Below are positions 7,839 through 17,334 of a stretch of 64,000 bases of DNA, one piece after another. Each line of letters begins with the position of its first letter. Positions within the stretch are counted from its first letter, which is position 1. Source of the stretch: Pseudomonadota bacterium (GTDB taxonomy: Bacteria; Myxococcota_A; Polyangia; GCA-2747355); the NCBI GenBank assembly GCA_016702545.1, contig JADJDT010000043.1, positions 124,001 to 188,000 of the forward strand, read 5' to 3'. A program made the position numbers and the translations under genes. Under the pieces are notes generated by a model, which did not search any database, had not been told where the DNA came from, and was given only the letters and a program-made list of their open reading frames with translations.

Positions 7839-9824
7839 ATCGAGGCGGCTGCTGACGAGCCGCACGGCCCCGGCGCTGGCGCCTGGAGTGGCGCCAGTGG
7901 AGGGCCCCTCCCGCGAGCAGGAGCAGCGCGGCGGCGCTGCCCGCCGCGAGCAGGGCGAGCCGCCTGCGTCCCAGCCGCTGCGGCACGGCTCGTAACTGCC
8001 GCGCCCAGCGCCGCGAGCGAGGCTCCGGACCGACGCCCAAGCTGCTGGGCACGTGGGCAGGGTCACCCGGCCGCGTCAGCCAGTCCGCCAGCAGGCGCCG
8101 CGCCTGCAGCCAGCGCTCGCCGTCCTCGGGCCAGGCCACCGGCGCCCCGTCCGCGGTCTCGTCCGCCAGCGCGCGCGGAATCAGGGTCTGGAGCAGCCGA
8201 TCGACGGCGGCGCCATGCCCGGCGCGCCGGGCTAGAACCAGGTATTCGACGTCCTGCAGGCCGCGGCGCCAGTTCTTGAGGCGAAGGCTCGGTAGCGGAG
8301 CGTCGAAGCCGCGATCCTGCGCCGGGAAGAGCAGGTCGCGACCGGGGTAGAAGAGCAGGCCGTCGCCGTTGAGGCGATCGCCGTCGCCGTTGCTGAAGTT
8401 GATCGGCTCGCGCCAGACGTCGATCGGACCGCGTCCCCCCTGCGCGTCGTTGTAGTAGGTCGACTCCCAGTAGAACCAGCGCTGGATGCCGTACTTGTAC
8501 TGGATCCAGGCGTTGACGCGCGGTGAGATGGCCACGTCGTCGACGACGAAGCTGCCGCTGAAGGGCCTCACGCCGTTGTAGATCCACTGCTCGCGTCCGG
8601 CGGTCCGGGCACGCGCGGCCTGGGTTACCGAAAAGGCCGAGGGCAGCGCCGCGAAGAGGGCGGTCTCGAGCTGCGGGACGAAGGTGTGGGTCACGAAGCT
8701 CGGCACTGGCCGGGCGCGGCGGGCGATCTCGTTGATGGCCGGGAAATCGGCGGGGCTCGGCTCGTCGTGCGCGTAGAGGAAGGTGGTCGCGTCTCGCCCG
8801 TGCGCGAAGAACCAGTCGTGCCAGCGGCGTGCCTCCTGGGGGCTCAGCTTTCCGCCGTAGGAATGAATCACGTAGAGGTCCAGGCCCACCCCTCGCCCGG
8901 GCCCTCGTAGCCCGCGGTGCGATTGAAGGCCTCGCCGCTGAGCTGACGGCGCAGCACCTCGGTGGGCGCTTGGTCACGACCGATGAAGAGCGTCAGGCGG
9001 TGCCGCCGGGCCAGCAGGAAGTGCCGGGCCCGCAGGGCCTCGACGGCGGCCTCGGGGGCCTCCCAGGGCCGCGGCAGGTAGCGCGCCACCACCACATCGC
9101 GGTCGTCATCGGAGCCCGAGAAATAGACCATCGTGCGCAGCGAGGGCTGTTGCGGCAGCGTCAGCGGCAACACCTCGAGCTCGATCGGGAGGCGGCAGCC
9201 CGCCAGGGTGCAGGGCTGTCCGCCGACCTCGACCGTGAGCGTGCCGCGATAACGCCCAGGTGGGGTTCGCGGCGGAAGGAAGAGATCGACCCAAACACCC
9301 TGGTTTCTCCCGGCCGGCACGGTCAAGGGCGCGTCGGTGCGCAGCGGGACCAGGGCGTCGGGAAGCCACCCCAGGGGCACGCGTGGCTCGGCGGCGCTGC
9401 CCGGTTGCCAGTTCAACGACGCCGAGCGCTCGCGCACGTGCTGGTAGTGCTGGGCGAAGAGCTCGATGCGGCGGCCGAGGAAGTAGCGGTCGGGGTCGTC
9501 GCTGAGCGGGCCATTGACGATCGGTCCCACAGCCGGCAGCCGCACGCGCACCTCGGTGGTGGTGGCCCTTCCGCCGACGAGGATCAGCTGGAAGGCGACC
9601 ACCTCGTTGCGCGCGCCGAAGAGCCGCACCTGGGCAGGCCGGGGCGTGAACACGCCGTTGCCCCGTGCGAGCGGCTGGTCAGGTGCGTCGGCGGCGACCT
9701 TGGTGCCATCGTCAACGGCCCAGATCGCGCGCAGCTCGCCGCGCGAGGCGCGTGTAGCGCCCAGTACGCCGACAACCGCCAGGAGGGCGGCGGCCTGCGC
9801 TCGCGCCCTTCGCTTGCATGGCAT
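7837..9824 (-). CDS. DUF4091 (glycoside hydrolase-like) exported protein, frameshifted
   Basis: Two adjoining frames together make one protein of about 662 residues. The first (9824 to 8868) has a signal peptide (AAALLAVVGVLGATRAS) and a beta-rich N-terminal domain (FTPRPAQVRLFGARNEVVAFQ, PPGRYRGTLTV). The second (8889 to 7837) continues with LYVIHSYGGK, the aromatic stretch YGIQRWFYWESTYYN and the DUF4091 end GLQDVEYLVLARRAG, then a C-terminal membrane helix and a basic tail. The break is at the C run 8889-8892; one extra base gives GEGVGLDLYV and an intact frame of 1,989 bases. DUF4091 proteins resemble family GH123 enzymes, but the substrate is unknown. It is probably membrane-anchored outside the cytoplasm. 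Confidence 0.8.
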
Positions 9825-9952
9825 CGAAGAGTTCCTCTCGCTGGGCTACCGCCGCCACGGAGATCCCCCGGCCTCGCGACGCTGTCAAGCTTGTGCCCTG
9901 CGGGAGCGCGGGCTACGCGTGCGGTCCGCGGTGTGAGGCGGGGGGATGAGGG

Positions 9953-11983
9953 GTGAACGTGTCGCGCTGGCTGCAAGGGCTGAACGAGGAACAGCGCCAG
10001 GCGGTCGCCGCCGTCGACGGTCCGCTGTTGGTGCTCGCGGGCGCCGGCAGCGGCAAGACGCGCGTGATCACGCACCGCATCGCGCACCTGATGGACGGCG
10101 GCGTGGGGCCCGAGGCGATCCTCGCCGTGACCTTCACCAACAAGGCCGCCGACGAGATGCGCGAGCGCCTGGCGGCGATGGTTGGCAAGAAGCGCGCCCA
10201 GGTCGCCACGCTCAGCACCTTCCACGCCTTCGGGCTGGCGTTACTCAAGGACGAGACGCAGCGGCGGCGCCGCAACGCCCGGCTGGTCGTCTTCGATACC
10301 GGCGATCAGCTCGCGTGCTTGCGCGAGCTGCTGCGTCGCGTCGATCTGGGCCGCACCTTCGACCTCGGCTCGCTGCTGCAGCGCATCAGCGGCTGGAAAA
10401 ACGCCTTCCTGGCGCCCGGCGAGCTGCCATCGAGTGACGACCCCTACGACGAGGCGGCGGCCGAGCTCTACCCGCGCTACCTCGAGCAGCTCGAGGCCTA
10501 CGCCGCCGTGGACTTCGACGACCTGGTCTGCCAGCCGACGAAGCTGCTCGAAGGGTCGGCGGCCTGCCGCGAGCGTTGGGCGGCGCGCTTCCGTTACGTC
10601 CTGGTCGACGAGTACCAGGACACCAACGCGGCCCAGCTGCGGCTGCTGCGCGCGCTGGGCGGGGGGCATCGGAACGTCTGCGTGGTCGGCGATGACGATC
10701 AGTCGATCTACGGCTGGCGTGGTGCCGACGTGCGCAACATCCTGCGCTTCGGCGACGACTTCCCGGGAGCCCAGGTCATCGCGCTCGAGCGCAACTACCG
10801 TTCGTGTCCACCGATCCTCGCGCTGGCCAACCAGGTGATCGCCGCCAACCCCGAGCGCCACCCCAAGCAGCTGCGGCCGACGCGCCACGGCGGCGTCAAG
10901 GTGCGTTTGGTCGTCGGCACCGATGGCGAGTCCGAGGCGCGCTGGGTGGCGCTGCATCTCAAGCAGGCGGTCGAGCGCCACGGGCGTGGCTGGGGCGAGG
11001 CCGCCGTGCTCTATCGCTCCAACATCCTGGCGCGCGGCCTGGAGGAGGCGCTGCGCGAGCACGGCGTGCCCTATCGGGTCTTCGGCGGCGCGGCGTTCTT
11101 CGACCGCAAGGAGGTCAAGGACGTCAGCGCCTACCTGCGGCTGTGCTGCAACCCCTTCGACGAGATCGCGCTGCGGCGGGTGATCAACACGCCGGCGCGC
11201 GGCATCGGGCCGGTGACGGTGGCGAAGCTGGCGGCCTGGGCCGAGGCGACCCCGGGGCGCTCGCTCTTCGCCGCGCTGCAGCAGGCCCCCGAGGTGCTAG
11301 GAGCCGCCGATCGCGCGCTGGCGCCGATCGCCGAGCTGGTCGCGCTGATCGGCAAGCATGCGCCGCTGTTGCGCGGGGGCGGCGCGCTGGCCGATCAGGG
11401 GCGCATGCTGATCGAGGCCACCGGTTTGCGCGGCGAGCTCGAGCGCAGCAGCCCCTCGGGCAAGATCTTCGAGCGGCGCTGGGGCCATGTGCTGGGCCTC
11501 TTCGACGGCCTGGCCGCCTATTGCCGGCGCGTCGAGCGGCCGAGCCTGGCCGACTACCTCAACCGGCTGGCGCTCTTCAGCTCGGGCGACGATGACGCCG
11601 AGGGGCCGCGCGATTGCGTGACGCTCTGCACGCTGCATGGCGCCAAGGGCCTCGAGTTCCCGCTGGTGATCATGGTCGGTCTGGAGGAGGGGCTGCTCCC
11701 GCACGACCGCACGCTCAACCCACAGGCCAACGATCTCGACAGCAGCGGCGTCGACGAGGAGCGGCGCCTCTGCTACGTCGGCATCACGCGCGCGCGCGAC
11801 GAGCTGGTACTGACCCGCGCCGCCCGACGCCTGATCCGCGGCCGCGCGCAGGACCGTCAGCCGAGCCGCTTCCTCGAGGGTCTGGTGGCCGAGGACTTCG
11901 AGCTCGAGGACCTCTCCGCGCCGCCGCCGCTCGAGGACGTCAAGGCGATGGTGGCGGCGTTGCGCGCGCGCTTGGGCGCCTGA
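9953..11983 (+). CDS. UvrD/Rep-family superfamily 1 DNA helicase
   Basis: Full-length 676-residue 3'-5' DNA helicase. Motifs in order: Q motif LNEEQRQAV, Walker A GAGSGKT at residues 30-36, TFTNKAADEM, DFDDLV, Walker B VDEYQDTN, GDDDQSIYGWRGADV, LERNYRS, then C-terminal VLYRSN, TLHGAKGLEFPLV and LCYVGITRARDEL. Its spacing and the ending at about 676 residues resemble Rep or compact PcrA rather than long UvrD proteins with a Tudor tail. The start is a GTG behind a GGGGGGATGAGG purine stretch. It is transcribed alone; a hairpin follows the stop. It is a distant paralogue of the helicase at the left edge. Confidence 0.93.
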   Translation: MNVSRWLQGLNEEQRQAVAAVDGPLLVLAGAGSGKTRVITHRIAHLMDGGVGPEAILAVTFTNKAADEMRERLAAMVGKKRAQVATLSTFHAFGLALLKDETQRRRRNARLVVFDTGDQLACLRELLRRVDLGRTFDLGSLLQRISGWKNAFLAPGELPSSDDPYDEAAAELYPRYLEQLEAYAAVDFDDLVCQPTKLLEGSAACRERWAARFRYVLVDEYQDTNAAQLRLLRALGGGHRNVCVVGDDDQSIYGWRGADVRNILRFGDDFPGAQVIALERNYRSCPPILALANQVIAANPERHPKQLRPTRHGGVKVRLVVGTDGESEARWVALHLKQAVERHGRGWGEAAVLYRSNILARGLEEALREHGVPYRVFGGAAFFDRKEVKDVSAYLRLCCNPFDEIALRRVINTPARGIGPVTVAKLAAWAEATPGRSLFAALQQAPEVLGAADRALAPIAELVALIGKHAPLLRGGGALADQGRMLIEATGLRGELERSSPSGKIFERRWGHVLGLFDGLAAYCRRVERPSLADYLNRLALFSSGDDDAEGPRDCVTLCTLHGAKGLEFPLVIMVGLEEGLLPHDRTLNPQANDLDSSGVDEERRLCYVGITRARDELVLTRAARRLIRGRAQDRQPSRFLEGLVAEDFELEDLSAPPPLEDVKAMVAALRARLGA

Positions 11984-12028
11984 CGACGCAGAGCGGAGCG
12001 TCGGGGAGCGGAGCGGAGGGGGGACAGC

Positions 12029-12067
12029 GAGAGGGAGGGGAGAGGGAGAGGGGAGAGGGGAGAGGAG
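12029..12067 (+). repeat. 39-base pure purine (GA) tract
   Basis: The + strand contains only G and A from 12029 to 12067, made of GGGA/GAGAGG units, between the helicase stop and the terminator hairpin. It is a simple-sequence tract that could form triplex DNA; nothing shows a function. Confidence 0.7.
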
Positions 12068-12069
12068 CG

Positions 12070-12106
12070 AGGCTGGCGGCTCCCTGCGTGGGTGCGCCGC
12101 CAGCCT
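12070..12106. terminator. bidirectional terminator hairpin
   Basis: AGGCTGGCGGC (12070-12080) pairs perfectly over 11 bp with GCCGCCAGCCT (12096-12106), with a 15-base loop. It lies between the convergent 3' ends of the helicase gene and the decahaem cytochrome gene. There is no T run, which is usual in such GC-rich DNA. Confidence 0.6.
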
Positions 12107-12121
12107 GGGGAGGCCCGGAAG

Positions 12122-14925
12122 CTACGCCCGCGTCAGCCCGGTGAGCGAGCCGCCGAGGTCCTGGATGCTGTCGTAGAGCAGTTGGGCCACGTAGCTGAAG
12201 TTGTGGGCCCAGGCTCCCGGGTCCTTCTGGCTGAGCTGGTAGTTGTGCGCGGCGCGGACCAGTTTGTCGGTCCAGCCGCTGAAGCTACCGCCCCCGCACT
12301 TGCCGAAGTAGGGTAGGCGTTCCCGTCATAGCAGAGCGTGGGTGCAAGCACCTTCATCTGCGCCAGCAGCTTCGCCGCGAGGCCCTGCAGCTCGGCGGCC
12401 AGCGTGGTGGTGGCCGCGTCGCCGTCGTAGTTCACGCCCTCGCGCGCGCTGCCGCGAATGCTGGTGAGCTGAGCCGCGCTCGTCACGCTGCCGTGGCAAG
12501 CGGTGCATGCCCCGGCGTTGTCTGACACCTGGAACGAATGCTGGTTGGCACCGGGCGCGTGGCAGGCGACGCAGCCGGTCTTGTTGGCGATGGCGGCGTG
12601 GTTCCTGGTGCCGCGGTAGGTCTTCCCGGCGTATTCGTAACCCACGCCGCCGGCCGACCCGGCGATCGTCGCGGCTGCCGGGACGTAGTGCACGTTACGG
12701 AAGGCCAGCGCCTTGGACGCCGCCTGCTGGTCCGCGATGTACTTATCGATCGTGGCCTTCGACTCGCGGCCGCTGTGGCAGGTGGCGCAGAGGTTCATCA
12801 TCTTGTCGGGCGCCTCGGTCGTGCCGAAGGAGAAGGTCGCCGTGGCACCCGGGAACTTGACCGAGTCGACGAGCCGCACCGGGGCGGTGGCACCGAAGGA
12901 GGTGTGGCAGGTGGCGCAGTCGAGGCCATTGTCCTGTTCGGTCCCCGTCGGCGACTCGACCCCCTTGCTCAGGTAGTAGCTCAGGCCCTCGGAGCCGCCG
13001 TGGCACTTGGTGCAGGACGCGGCGACCACGCCGGTGGCCTCGGCGTCCCAGTGGCGCGCGGCCTCACCCGCGCCGTTGAAGTGCCCCTTGTCGTTGCGCT
13101 GGTCGTCGGACAGGGCGTAGGCGCCATCGGCGATCACGACGTTGAGGTCGACGATCGAATCGTGCAGCAGCTGGATGATGTACTTCGCGTTGTGGGCGAA
13201 GGCACCCGGGTCCTTGAGCGAGACCTGGTAGTTGTAGGCGGCGCGCAGCAGGCGCGGTGTCCAGTCGCTATAGCCGGTGGTTTCGGCGGTGCCGCAGGTT
13301 CCGTTGTTATCCGCGTCCTTGAAGAAGTAGGGGTGGGCGGCCGCGTTGTAGCAGAGCGCGGGCAGGGACTTCTTGGCGGCATAGGCCCGAAGGGCGGCGA
13401 GCAGCTTCTCACTCAGGCCCTGCAGCTCGAAGTAGATGCCCTCGGTCTTGTTGCCGTCGTTGTCGTAGTCGGTGAGCTTGGAGGCGACCATGCGAATTGA
13501 GTGCAGCTTCTCGACGCTGTCGGCGCCCGTGTGGCAGCTCTGGCAGGCGCTGGTCTTGACGGCCAGCGAGTGTGAATCGTGGCAGCCGACGCAGGTGTCG
13601 TAGCCAGGGACGTGCCGGAAGCGCCAGTCGTAGACCTTGTCCTTGTACTGGTACCCGCCGAGCGCGCGGCCGGCGTTGAGCGTGGCGCCTGCGGCGTAGT
13701 AGTGGATGTTGAGGAAGCCGAGCTTGATCGGCGGCGTGTCGGCGTTGCCGTCGTGGTCGATCGCCGGCGGCACCGCATCGAGGTCGAGGGCGCTGCTGGC
13801 GATGATCGCCTGCAGCCCGTCGATCGCGGGCTTGGCGGAGGTCCCGCTGCCCTCGGCACCGACCCCGTAGAGCTCGGCGCGGCGGCGGACGCTGAGATCG
13901 TCGCGGCGGGCGGCGATCTGCGCCTTCATCGCGTCGACCGTCACCTTGAGGCCCGCCACGTTGGCGATGCTCTCCTCGACCGCGAAGGTCGACGAGCGAC
14001 CCTGGTGGCAGGTCATGCAGCGCGCCTCGGGGCCGACGTCCTTGATCTCGATGCCCGAGGGGAACACCACGCTGGCCAGGCGATCGGCCTTGGGGTTGTG
14101 GCAGGCCTGGCACTGGATGCCCTTGGGCTCGACGGCGGCGGCCACGTCCACCTTGCCCGCGGCGCTGCCGTCGTCGCCGAGGAAGTCGCGGAAGCCGGGC
14201 GTGCTGTGGCACTTGGCGCAGCTCGTCGGGACGACCGCCGGGTTGTCCTTGTCCCAGTGGACGAAGGCCTCTCCCTTGGTGTCGGCGTGGCCGGAGCTCA
14301 GCCACGCTGTCAGCTGCGGCAGCTCGGTGGCCACGGTCACGACGATCGTCGCCTCTTTGGCGCTGGTGGCACCACGCGCCTTGATCGTCGCCTGACCGTC
14401 CTGCAGTCCGGTGACGGTGCCGTCCGCGGCGACCGTCGCCACGGCGGTGTTGTCGGAGCTCCAGGTGTAGCTCGCGTCGGTCGCGTTGACCGTGCTCGCC
14501 GTCAGCTTGGTCGTCGCTCCGACCTTGGCGAAGGGGTTGCCAGCCACGACGACGGCGGCCTCGCCGAGCGTCGTGACGACCACGACATGATCGGCGCTCA
14601 GGCCGCTGTCCTTGCCCTTGACCGTCACGGCGGTCTCACCGGCGGCCACGCCGGTCACGACGCCCTCGGCGGTGACCGTGGCCTTCTTCGAGTCGGCGCT
14701 GGTCCAGGTGTAGCCCGTGTCCGTGGCGCCGACGGTCCGGGCCGCTAGCGTCAGGGTGCGGCCGACCTGCACCGAGTTGCCGCCGCTGACCGCGATGCGC
14801 TCCAAGCCGCCGCCCTCGTCGTCGCTGCAACCGATCCCCGCGGAGGCGATCAGCACTGCCCCGAGGGTGAGGCCGAGGCGCGTTCCCGCCCAACAGAACC
14901 GTGCCGCGCTAGCTGGCTTGCTCAT
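12122..14925 (-). CDS. decahaem c-type cytochrome lipoprotein with two Ig-like (BIG2) domains, frameshifted near 3' end
   Basis: Predicted exported electron-transfer protein, about 934 residues after repair. The start ATG at 14925 has AGGAG nine bases upstream; a lipoprotein-like signal ends at ASAGIGC. Two BIG2-like domains (about residues 38-205) each end with the SADSKKATVTAEGVVTG type of motif. Ten CxxCH haem sites follow in two five-haem modules: CAKCH, CQACH, CMTCH, CVGCH, CQSCH, then CTKCH, CATCH, CATCH, CVACH, CTACH. Each module ends with LCY..A.PY and W....LRAA.NYQ.S.KDPGA.AHN. The frame is lost at the G run near 12314; restoring one base yields YFGKCGG...KDPGAWAHNFSY and a stop at 12122, whereas the uncorrected frame ends at 12133 in Ser/Thr-rich nonsense. 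It is probably a surface or periplasmic terminal reductase or conduit. Confidence 0.85.
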
Positions 14926-15254
14926 GATGCTCATCTCCTGGCCGCGATGTGTGACTGAGCCCGATCGGCGCCGAAACCACGAACGTGTGCTCATCGAGAA
15001 CTTGAACTCATCGAAAGGGACCCATCGAAAGGGACCCGGCGAAACCGGACCTGATCCCCAAGGACGACAGACTACCTGGATCACGCTCGCGTCATAGTCG
15101 GTCAATCGTCCTCCGGTGTCAAACCCAAGCCATCGATATTATTGAGCTAAATGGTACATAAAGGGTTCTGTATCGGCCTGACGATCGCGTGCTCCAGAAG
15201 TTTGTATTGGAGGGGCCTGCCGCTACGATGCGGGCAGCTGAAAGGCGATGACGC
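14926..15254. other. divergent intergenic region of the cytochrome cluster
   Basis: A 329-bp gap without a gene between the decahaem lipoprotein gene (minus) and the first 11-haem/cytochrome-b gene (plus). Positions 15123-15215 are relatively AT-rich for this window. It holds a likely minus-strand promoter, listed separately. No clear plus-strand -10 box and no convincing FNR or sigma-54 site was found. Confidence 0.6.
15094..15122 (-). promoter_or_regulatory. candidate sigma-70 promoter of the decahaem cytochrome gene
   Basis: On the minus strand, TTGACA at 15122-15117, a 17-base spacer and GACTAT at 15099-15094. It implies an untranslated leader of about 160 bases before the start at 14925. 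Confidence 0.4.
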
Positions 15255-17324
15255 ATGCGCTCGAGCCAGCGGTATCCACAGACGAAGCGTCGGTGCCGAT
15301 CGCGCGCCCCGGCGGTGCGGCCCGTCCTTTTCGCCGCGCTGCTCGGGGTCGCGACGGCGACAGGGCGGCCCTTCTCGGCCGCGGCGGCGGATCGAGAGCC
15401 GCCGAGCAACGCCAGCTGCCTGGACTGCCACAGCGAGCGCGAGGTTGTCGGGCCGCGCTATCTCGTGGATCCGGGCGACCTCGCGGTGGGCCCGCACGCG
15501 GCGGCGGCGGTCCAGTGCGTGGACTGCCACACCAAGGCGGCGACCGTTGCTGACCTCACCGAGCACGGTCGACTGGGTCGCGCGAGCTGCGACGGCTGCC
15601 ACGAGGCCGCGGCCGAGCTCGCCGCGGGCGAGCACAGCTCCACCGGCGTGGTCGCCGGGCGAAGGTCGCCGAGCTGCAGCACCTGCCACGGCCTGCACCG
15701 GATCCTCGCGGTCGGCGACCCGGCCTCCCCCGTTGCTCCCGCGCGCCAGGCCGCGACCTGTGGGCAATGCCATCGCGCGGCCGTGATCGGCAGCTTCCTC
15801 GCCAGCGTGCACGGGCGCGCCGCGGGCGACAGCACGCCGGCCAAGGACGCGTCAGGCTCGCCGCGCCCGCGCTGTTCGAGCTGCCACGGGCCGCACCGCA
15901 TCGAGCACGGCGACGTGCTGCGCAGCCCGCGCTTCAAGCTGGCGATGGTGACCGCCTGCAGCGGCTGCCATCCCAAGGTGGCAGCGGAGTATCGGGGCAG
16001 CGTCCACGGGGTGGCGCTGCTGCAGCGCAACGCGATCGAGTCGGCGTCGTGCGTCGATTGCCATCGTGGGCACGAGATTTACCGCCCCGGCGACCCGCGC
16101 GCGGCCGTCTTCGCCACACGGGTGACGGACGACTGCGCCAAGTGCCACGCCGACGCCACGCTGATCCGACGCTTCAACCTGCCGGGGAACGTCGTCGAGT
16201 CCTTCCAGCTCAGCTACCACGGTCTGGCCGGACGGGAGGGCGACGTGCGCGTGGCCAATTGCGCGACCTGCCACGAATTCCACGCGGTCTACCGCGCCAC
16301 GGATCCGCGCTCGTCGATCCACCCGCGCAACTTGGCCAAGACCTGCGGCAAGTGCCATCTCGGGGCCACCGACCGCTTCATCCAGGGGACGATTCACGTG
16401 TCGGCGGGCAGCCAGCAGCACCGCGCCGTGGCTGTGGTGCGCGCGCTCTACGTCTGGTTGATCGCCATGATCCTGGGGGGGATGGCGCTGCACAATGTGC
16501 TCGACTTCCTGCGCAAGATGCGGCTGCGTCGGGCGCGCCAGGCGGCCGAGCCGACGATCGAGCGCCTGACGCGCCTCGAGCGGCGCCAGCATGCGGTCTT
16601 GATCGCCTCGTTCTTCTTGCTCGGCTACACCGGCTTCGCGCTGCGCTACCCCGGCGCCTGGTGGGTCGCACCGCTGCGCTGGGCCGGCACGACGGAGGTC
16701 TTTCGCTCGCTGCTGCACCGCGTGGCCGGGGTCGGACCGATCCTGGCCGGGCTCTTCCACCTCGGCTTCCTGCGCTGGCACCGCCGCGGGCGCGAGCAGT
16801 GGACTCAGCTCGTGCCGCGGCTGCGCGACGTGCACGAGCTGATCGACAACGTGCGCTACTACCTGGGGCGGCGTCCGCACCCGCCGCGCTTCGGGCGCTT
16901 CGGCTACATCGAGAAGGCCGAGTACTGGGCGCTGGTGTGGGGTACGGCGGTGATGGCCATCACCGGCCTGGTGATGTGGTTCCAGGTGCAGGCGCTGCGT
17001 TGGCTGCCGCGCTGGGTCTTCGACGTCTGCGCGACGGTGCACTTCTACGAGGCGATCCTCGCCGTCTCGGCGATCGTCGTCTGGCATTTCTACTTCGTGA
17101 TGGTGAACCCCGAGGACGCCCCGCTCTCGACGGTGTTCCTCGACGGCCGGGTCACGCTCGAGCACCTGCGCGAGCACCGTCCCGCCGAGTACGACGAGCT
17201 GGTCCGTCGCGGCGCGCTGCCCAGTGAGGGGGCCGGTGAGGGGGCCAGCGAGGGGCCCGCCGAGGGGAGCGGTGGCCCGGGGGAAGGCCGGGCGGCCCGC
17301 GAGAGCGGTGGTCCGGAGGCCTAA
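15255..17324 (+). CDS. 11-haem cytochrome c fused to cytochrome b561-type membrane domain
   Basis: Predicted quinone-linked redox protein, 689 residues, in the inner membrane with its haem c part in the periplasm. After a signal sequence (VLFAALLGVATATG), eleven CxxCH sites occur within residues 55-380: CLDCH, CVDCH, CDGCH, CSTCH, CGQCH, CSSCH, CSGCH, CVDCH, CAKCH, CATCH, CGKCH. The C-terminal part has about five hydrophobic helices with conserved His residues (MALHNVLDF, RRQHAVLIASFFLLGYTGFAL, LLHRVAGVG, HFYEAI, WHFYFVMVNPEDAP), as in di-haem cytochrome b561/NarI-like domains. The tail is Gly/Glu-rich. It resembles quinol:cytochrome modules of metal-reducing bacteria. It converges with a paralogue of the same architecture 10 bp downstream. 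Confidence 0.88.
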   Translation: MRSSQRYPQTKRRCRSRAPAVRPVLFAALLGVATATGRPFSAAAADREPPSNASCLDCHSEREVVGPRYLVDPGDLAVGPHAAAAVQCVDCHTKAATVADLTEHGRLGRASCDGCHEAAAELAAGEHSSTGVVAGRRSPSCSTCHGLHRILAVGDPASPVAPARQAATCGQCHRAAVIGSFLASVHGRAAGDSTPAKDASGSPRPRCSSCHGPHRIEHGDVLRSPRFKLAMVTACSGCHPKVAAEYRGSVHGVALLQRNAIESASCVDCHRGHEIYRPGDPRAAVFATRVTDDCAKCHADATLIRRFNLPGNVVESFQLSYHGLAGREGDVRVANCATCHEFHAVYRATDPRSSIHPRNLAKTCGKCHLGATDRFIQGTIHVSAGSQQHRAVAVVRALYVWLIAMILGGMALHNVLDFLRKMRLRRARQAAEPTIERLTRLERRQHAVLIASFFLLGYTGFALRYPGAWWVAPLRWAGTTEVFRSLLHRVAGVGPILAGLFHLGFLRWHRRGREQWTQLVPRLRDVHELIDNVRYYLGRRPHPPRFGRFGYIEKAEYWALVWGTAVMAITGLVMWFQVQALRWLPRWVFDVCATVHFYEAILAVSAIVVWHFYFVMVNPEDAPLSTVFLDGRVTLEHLREHRPAEYDELVRRGALPSEGAGEGASEGPAEGSGGPGEGRAARESGGPEA

Positions 17325-17334
17325 GCCCCGCCGC

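Noticed and set aside
7562..7840. Minus-strand frame in repeat A resembling a plus-strand frame in repeat B (23143-23370)
   Set aside because: The protein similarity only reflects the repeat DNA; starts lack ribosome sites, and the hairpins rather than codons are conserved.
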